Made by a program: the position numbers and the translations under genes
The notes under the pieces: generated by a model
The model's database searches: none
Told to the model about the DNA's origin: nothing
The model's input: only the letters and a program-made list of their open reading frames with translations
Shown here: positions 60,199 to 64,000 of the stretch, piece after piece
How positions within the stretch are numbered: the stretch's first letter is position 1
How the letters are laid out: each line of letters starts with the position of its first letter
DNA from: Vampirovibrio chlorellavorus
GTDB taxonomy: Bacteria; Cyanobacteriota; Vampirovibrionia; Vampirovibrionales; Vampirovibrionaceae
Assembly: GCF_003149375.1 (NCBI RefSeq)
Contig: NZ_QFWH01000004.1
Span: forward strand, 124,001-188,000
Reading direction: 5' to 3'
Length of the DNA: 64,000 nucleotides

Positions 60199-60756
60199 CT
60201 AGCCAAGGGCCAAGGATCGCACCTTGTTTTGAATGTTGACCACTTTCTGGAACTTCTCCATCGTATCATGATGCATGCCCAGCAGGTGCAGCATCCCGTG
60301 GATAAAGCGCTCCAGCAGGTAAGCCTCCAGGGTCAGCTCCGGAGAGTCGGCCACGGCGTTTTCCGCGTATTCAACGGAAATAAAAATACTGCCCAGTTGC
60401 AGCACGGGTAGACTCATCCACAGTTCGGGATTTGGGGCATCGGCCAGCAGGGTGAAGGTCAACACATCGGTGGGGCCTTCTTTTTGCCGGTATTGCCGGT
60501 TTAAATCCTGCATGCTGGGGTTGGTGGTCCAGGTCAGCTCCACTTCCAGAATTTTATCTTTCAAATTCAGAGCCAGATGCTCATAGATGTTTTCCTGTTC
60601 AGCCACCATCAGAAAGAAGGGCCAGGCTTTTTGAATGAGTTGAGACAGGCTTTGCAGCCGCTCCTCAGGGAGTTCTGCGTCCGCGAACACTTCCAGGCAC
60701 AGAAAGGGCAGACTGAGGGTGCCCAGGTGATTTTGGGTGAGCGCGCGTTCAAGCAT
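60199..60756 (-). CDS. ybeY: Endoribonuclease YbeY
   Basis: The 185-residue metal-dependent RNase matures 16S rRNA and helps ribosome quality control. The zinc site is HGMLHLLGMHHD near the C-terminus; upstream, LNRQYRQKEGPTDVLTFTL is the conserved core. The N-terminus (about 1-60) is longer than in E. coli and has FLCLEVFADAELPEERLQS. Its start overlaps the end of pgpH by 8 bases, so the two are co-translated. Confidence 0.94.
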   Translation of the reverse strand: MLERALTQNHLGTLSLPFLCLEVFADAELPEERLQSLSQLIQKAWPFFLMVAEQENIYEHLALNLKDKILEVELTWTTNPSMQDLNRQYRQKEGPTDVLTFTLLADAPNPELWMSLPVLQLGSIFISVEYAENAVADSPELTLEAYLLERFIHGMLHLLGMHHDTMEKFQKVVNIQNKVRSLALG

Positions 60757-63127
60757 CCTTGGTGTGTTCTCCGCGGGTTTGTTCTCCGGTGGGGGGGGCT
60801 TCAGTGGCTTGTTCCCCAGTGCTGGCCCTGGGGTGTGCCTGTGCCTGATTGAGGGCGTTATGCAGCGCCGCCTGATCCGGTAAACTGGTGTGCGGCAGGC
60901 GGCGTCCCAGTTCCCGCATCATGTTTTGCTGGTATTCAATGCGGTTGTGCTGAATGCCCCGCAGAACCCGCACAAAGGTCTGCTTGATTTTGTAGATGTC
61001 TTCAAAGGTAATGGGGCAGTTGTCAAACTGGCCGTCCTCAATGCGTTGCTGAATAATTTTATCAATGCGCTCTTCCACGGCGCTGACGGATGGCGTTTTA
61101 AGAGCCCGAACGGCCGATTCGCAGGCATCAGCCAGCATGACGATGGCCGTTTCCTTGCTGGCCGGTTTGGGGCCGGGATAACGGAACTGCGATTTGTTCA
61201 CGTTTTCCGCCCCTTCTTCAATGCAGGCCTTGTTGTAAAAGTACCCGGCGGTCAGGGTGCCGTGATGTTCGGTCATAAAGCGCATTAAAACTTCCGGCAG
61301 TTTGTGCTGTTTGGCCATCTCAATGCTGTCCCGGGGATGGGCGGTAATCACCATCTTGCTCAGCCGGGGGGTCAGCTTGTCATGCGGATTTTCCACCCCA
61401 AAGTAGGCCTGGTTCTCGATAAAAAACAGGGGGCGCTTCATTTTACCGATGTCGTGGTACAGGCAGCCCACCCGGGTGAGCAGGGCGTTGGCGTCAATGG
61501 CCTCGGCGGCGGCTTCCGCCAGGGAGGCCACCATGAGGCTGTGGTGAAACGTCCCGGGGGCTTCAAATTGCATGCGCTTTAGCAGGGGCTGATCGTGGTT
61601 GCCCAGTTCCATCAGCGTGTAGGGGGTAATCAGGCCAAACAGGGTTTCCAACAGCGGAAGCCAGCCAATGGTCAGGATGCCTGACAGAACGCCACTGAAA
61701 AAGCTGAAACCCAGCATTTTGAGGTTAAACAGGCTCCAGTCCATGACATCGGCGGCGGCGGGCAGGCCGGAAGCGTCCACGTAAGCCGGACGCAGCAGGC
61801 TGAGGGCCAGTAAAACCAGCATGTTGGTGGCGCCGACATAAAACCCGGCGTACATCAGTTTGCCCCGGTCGCTGAACTGAATGCGTTTGCCCACAATATA
61901 AATACCCATGTAACTGCCGAACAGTAAGACCGACAGGCTGGCGAAATCCGCCCGCAGGGTCAGGGCTAGCAAAAACACCAATAGGGTGGTGGCCAGCACG
62001 CTGAGCAGTGGGGTCATAAAAATGGCCAGACTGAGGGCCACCGTGGCCAGCGGGAAGGCAAACAGGGGAATATGACCAAAGGCCCCGGCTTCTTGCAGGT
62101 TGAAGAACACGGTGGTCAGCAAAATCAGGGTGCTGATCAGTGCTGCATAAGAGGGGCGAAAGAACTGGTGATTCCGAAAGTTGTACAGGTAACTCCACAG
62201 GGTAAACACAAACAGCAAGTTCAACAGGAACACGCCTAGTACGGCCACCCAGTTATTGCCGCCAGAGAGTTTTCCCATGCGCTGGAGGGCCGCTAATTGC
62301 ACGGCTGAGGCTTTTTCTCCCTTGCTGATAATTTTTTCCTTGCTGCTGAAAACCTTGATTTCCGGTTGCTGGTTAACCTGGGCGCTGACCTCTTCCTGTT
62401 TGCGCTTCATGGCAATTTCATCCAGAATCAGGTTTGGTTCCAGTGAGGCATCCAGTAGAAAGTAAACCAGCCCACGATAACGGGGGTTAAAGCCGGTTTC
62501 CGGGATGCTGTACTGCAGGGTGGCCCCTCGTTTCAGTTGCTCATCCGCTTCCGTAAAGCCCGCTTTCAGGATGCGCTCCATACCAATGCGGCTGGCCTGA
62601 GTGATTTCCTCCCAGTCCTGGGCCGGAATGGGGGCCTTGAAATATTCCGTGTAAATATTTTCCGCATTGGGCGCATCCGCGGTCAGTTGCTGATATCGGG
62701 AATAACGTGCTTCGGCAGGAAGGGCCGTGTTGGTGACCACGGCACCCAGTTGGGCGGTCAGTTTGTCCAGCGCCCCGAGGATGTCCTGATTATGGGGTTC
62801 ATCCGGCTGGTAAATGGGGGGAATGGTTTGCTTGGCCCGGTCGATTTTTCGCTGGGTGGCTTCGCGATCCACAATTTCCAGGCGGCTGGTGGCGTAGAAG
62901 TCCGCCTGACTGATGCCGCTTTTATCAATGTTGCGGGAGCGCTGCAGGTAGTCTGCGCTGATCAGCCCAGTCATCAGCACAATGAGACCCAGTCCAATGA
63001 CCACGGTCAGACCGTTGGCTGAAAAAACAGTGTGAATCACCCTTTTGAGCACCTTAAGATACCAGGGCAAGCGTGCCTGCAACGAGTCTGGCAGGTGATT
63101 GTCGGTGTTATCCTGTAGCAGTTTCAA
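60749..63127 (-). CDS. pgpH: 7TM receptor-type HD-domain phosphohydrolase (PgpH-like)
   Basis: The 792-residue protein has the PgpH architecture: an N-terminal helix (VIGLGLIVLMTGLI), a large extracytoplasmic 7TMR-HDED part (about 80-310), about seven membrane helices (about 310-510) and a cytoplasmic HD domain: EAPGTFHHSLMVASLAEAAA, the HD pair in CLYHDIGKMKRPLFF, and VITAHPRDSIEMAKQH, MTEHHGTLTAGYF. In Firmicutes PgpH hydrolyses the second messenger c-di-AMP. The C-terminal 40 residues are Ala/Gly/Thr-rich. ybeY follows with an 8-base overlap. No c-di-AMP cyclase is in the window. Confidence 0.9.
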   Translation of the reverse strand: MKLLQDNTDNHLPDSLQARLPWYLKVLKRVIHTVFSANGLTVVIGLGLIVLMTGLISADYLQRSRNIDKSGISQADFYATSRLEIVDREATQRKIDRAKQTIPPIYQPDEPHNQDILGALDKLTAQLGAVVTNTALPAEARYSRYQQLTADAPNAENIYTEYFKAPIPAQDWEEITQASRIGMERILKAGFTEADEQLKRGATLQYSIPETGFNPRYRGLVYFLLDASLEPNLILDEIAMKRKQEEVSAQVNQQPEIKVFSSKEKIISKGEKASAVQLAALQRMGKLSGGNNWVAVLGVFLLNLLFVFTLWSYLYNFRNHQFFRPSYAALISTLILLTTVFFNLQEAGAFGHIPLFAFPLATVALSLAIFMTPLLSVLATTLLVFLLALTLRADFASLSVLLFGSYMGIYIVGKRIQFSDRGKLMYAGFYVGATNMLVLLALSLLRPAYVDASGLPAAADVMDWSLFNLKMLGFSFFSGVLSGILTIGWLPLLETLFGLITPYTLMELGNHDQPLLKRMQFEAPGTFHHSLMVASLAEAAAEAIDANALLTRVGCLYHDIGKMKRPLFFIENQAYFGVENPHDKLTPRLSKMVITAHPRDSIEMAKQHKLPEVLMRFMTEHHGTLTAGYFYNKACIEEGAENVNKSQFRYPGPKPASKETAIVMLADACESAVRALKTPSVSAVEERIDKIIQQRIEDGQFDNCPITFEDIYKIKQTFVRVLRGIQHNRIEYQQNMMRELGRRLPHTSLPDQAALHNALNQAQAHPRASTGEQATEAPPTGEQTRGEHTKDA

Positions 63128-63395
63128 AGCCGATATCCTTTTAGAATGCTCTTTTTGAGCATTTTTGACTGAAAACGCACTCAGGGCATTTTACTTTGAA
63201 TCATTTTAGCGTGGGCAACCCAATTCGTGGAGAAAAATCATATATCCAGCTTATACAGAATTGCGCCCGGTGAGCGATATTCAGGAAAAACGATGGTAGA
63301 AAAACGGAATCATGCCATCACACTAAAATTAAATACGGTCTGTGGGTCTTTCTTGGTGAGTTATCACGATAATTGTAAGTGGGGTAATCTTGACG

Positions 63396-63614
63396 ATGGA
63401 CAATCCAATCATTCCGCCAATTCAAGCGGCTGAGTTGCCGCCGCAAATACAAGCGCACCTGACAACGCAAGGTCTACCCGGGCAGGATTATTTTGTGGCC
63501 CAGTTTGATACATCCGTGGACTTTGTAGCCGGGGATTTTTCAGCCATGAAGCGCTTACAAGATCCCGCTAAATTTAAAAAAGCCCGATTTAATACCCGAC
63601 TGTACCAAAAGTAG
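63396..63614 (+). CDS. Small protein of unknown function
   Basis: The 72-residue product begins MDNPIIPPIQAAELPPQIQA and ends RFNTRLYQK. The C-terminal third is basic (LQDPAKFKKARFNTR). GGGG lies about 13 bases before ATG 63396; a TTG two codons earlier is also open. There is no signal peptide or membrane segment. It is divergent from pgpH across 268 bases in which I see no other gene. The family is not recognised. Confidence 0.5.
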   Translation: MDNPIIPPIQAAELPPQIQAHLTTQGLPGQDYFVAQFDTSVDFVAGDFSAMKRLQDPAKFKKARFNTRLYQK

Positions 63615-63667
63615 GTAGGGCGTTTTCTCCGTTTCTATCGCTCGGGCGATGTTGAAACCCGAAGAGG

Positions 63668-64000
63668 TTAGGCCACCCACTGACGGGTTACAGTGTGGGT
63701 AACGGCTGGTTGCGCCAGAGTGGGTGAGGGTTGTAACAGTTGCTGAGTGACCAGTCTCAATAAATCGGGCCTGTGATAAATCTGCTCAATATAAGCCTGC
63801 TGCTGGCGGTAGGACTGCGTGAGAGCCTGGCTTTCCGGGCGGTGATACAGGTTTCGAAACACGGGCGCTTTAATCGGGCTTCGGTCGCGTTCGTTCTCAG
63901 GCGGCCAACCGGTAAAAACCTGAACCAGCTGATCCAGCTCCGCTTGCGCTGTATTGAATCCGGGGCCTGGTATAGCTCTGGGAGCGGCCAAGTAGCGTAC
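63668..64000 (-). CDS. Unknown protein, 5' end outside window
   Basis: The minus-strand frame is open from 64000 to the stop at 63668, giving at least 110 residues; the true start may lie beyond the edge. An internal TTG at 63991 is the first possible start. The sequence has a Pro-rich first part (APRAIPGPGFN), then a helical region in which YHRP occurs twice 22 residues apart (LYHRPESQAL and IYHRPDLLRL). It is soluble with no known motif. Function unknown. Confidence 0.55.
   Translation of the reverse strand, partial: VRYLAAPRAIPGPGFNTAQAELDQLVQVFTGWPPENERDRSPIKAPVFRNLYHRPESQALTQSYRQQQAYIEQIYHRPDLLRLVTQQLLQPSPTLAQPAVTHTVTRQWVA

Overview
The window is chromosomal DNA of moderate GC content from a flagellated, diderm-type bacterium that encodes a plant/cyanobacterial-type ferredoxin-NADP reductase but, in this window, no photosynthesis genes. 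The dgkA-ybeY-pgpH order, ThyX-type thymidylate synthase, SLH-domain lipoprotein, MlaE permease and metzincin-like secreted protein with cyanobacterial-style repeats together suggest a non-photosynthetic member of the Cyanobacteriota (Vampirovibrionia/Melainabacteria, perhaps Vampirovibrionales). This placement is an inference from gene content. Most of the sequence is ordinary core genome, with no insertion sequence, prophage or CRISPR array.

Layout. 1-4.0 kb: a truncated DNA adenine methyltransferase, an AT-hook protein and the rpsF-ssb-rpsR operon, all on the minus strand. 4.3-16.4 kb: a secreted metzincin-like protein, pckA, an orphan flagellar-rod-domain protein, bioB, a protein with eukaryotic-like PP1-docking motifs, tRNA-Lys, purA, tRNA-Ser, a small membrane protein and a pair of zinc dehydrogenases. 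16.5-23.0 kb: the plus-strand cluster yceD-rpmF-plsX-fabH-fabD-fabG-acpP-fabF, a nearly complete type II fatty-acid initiation and elongation set. 23.1-33.2 kb: methyltransferase, mlaE permease, ilvE, gpmI, comEC, dnaK and prmC. 33.4-42.7 kb: pilB-pilC (type IV pilus or type II secretion motor), a family 9 glycosyltransferase, a J-domain membrane protein, an M23 peptidase, pdxJ, a Met-rich TPR protein, thyX and a RibD_C/DHFR-like reductase. 42.9-43.1 kb: short intergenic repeats.

43.2-53.7 kb is a minus-strand flagellar basal-body and export cluster. In transcription order it runs: two FlgF/FlgG-type rod/hook proteins, flgB, an RDD membrane protein, flgC, an SLT lytic transglycosylase, fliE, fliF, two unrecognised paralogous proteins, fliH and flhA. 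Between fliF and fliH, where fliG usually lies, there are instead two unknown genes that seem to share an N-terminal domain.

53.9-64 kb: two small unknown proteins, an SLH lipoprotein, petH-like FNR next to an ETF:quinone-oxidoreductase-like flavoprotein (a likely electron-transfer pair), a tiny stand-alone transcription unit with a UUCG terminator, then dgkA-ybeY-pgpH and two unknown ORFs at the right edge. The most thought-provoking items are the protein at 10.1-11.0 kb carrying SILK and RVxF motifs (a possible host-directed effector if the organism preys on algae), the unknown gene pair in the fliG position, and several enzymes with altered signature motifs: the metzincin, ThyX, the ETF-QO-like protein and the ComEC C-terminus.
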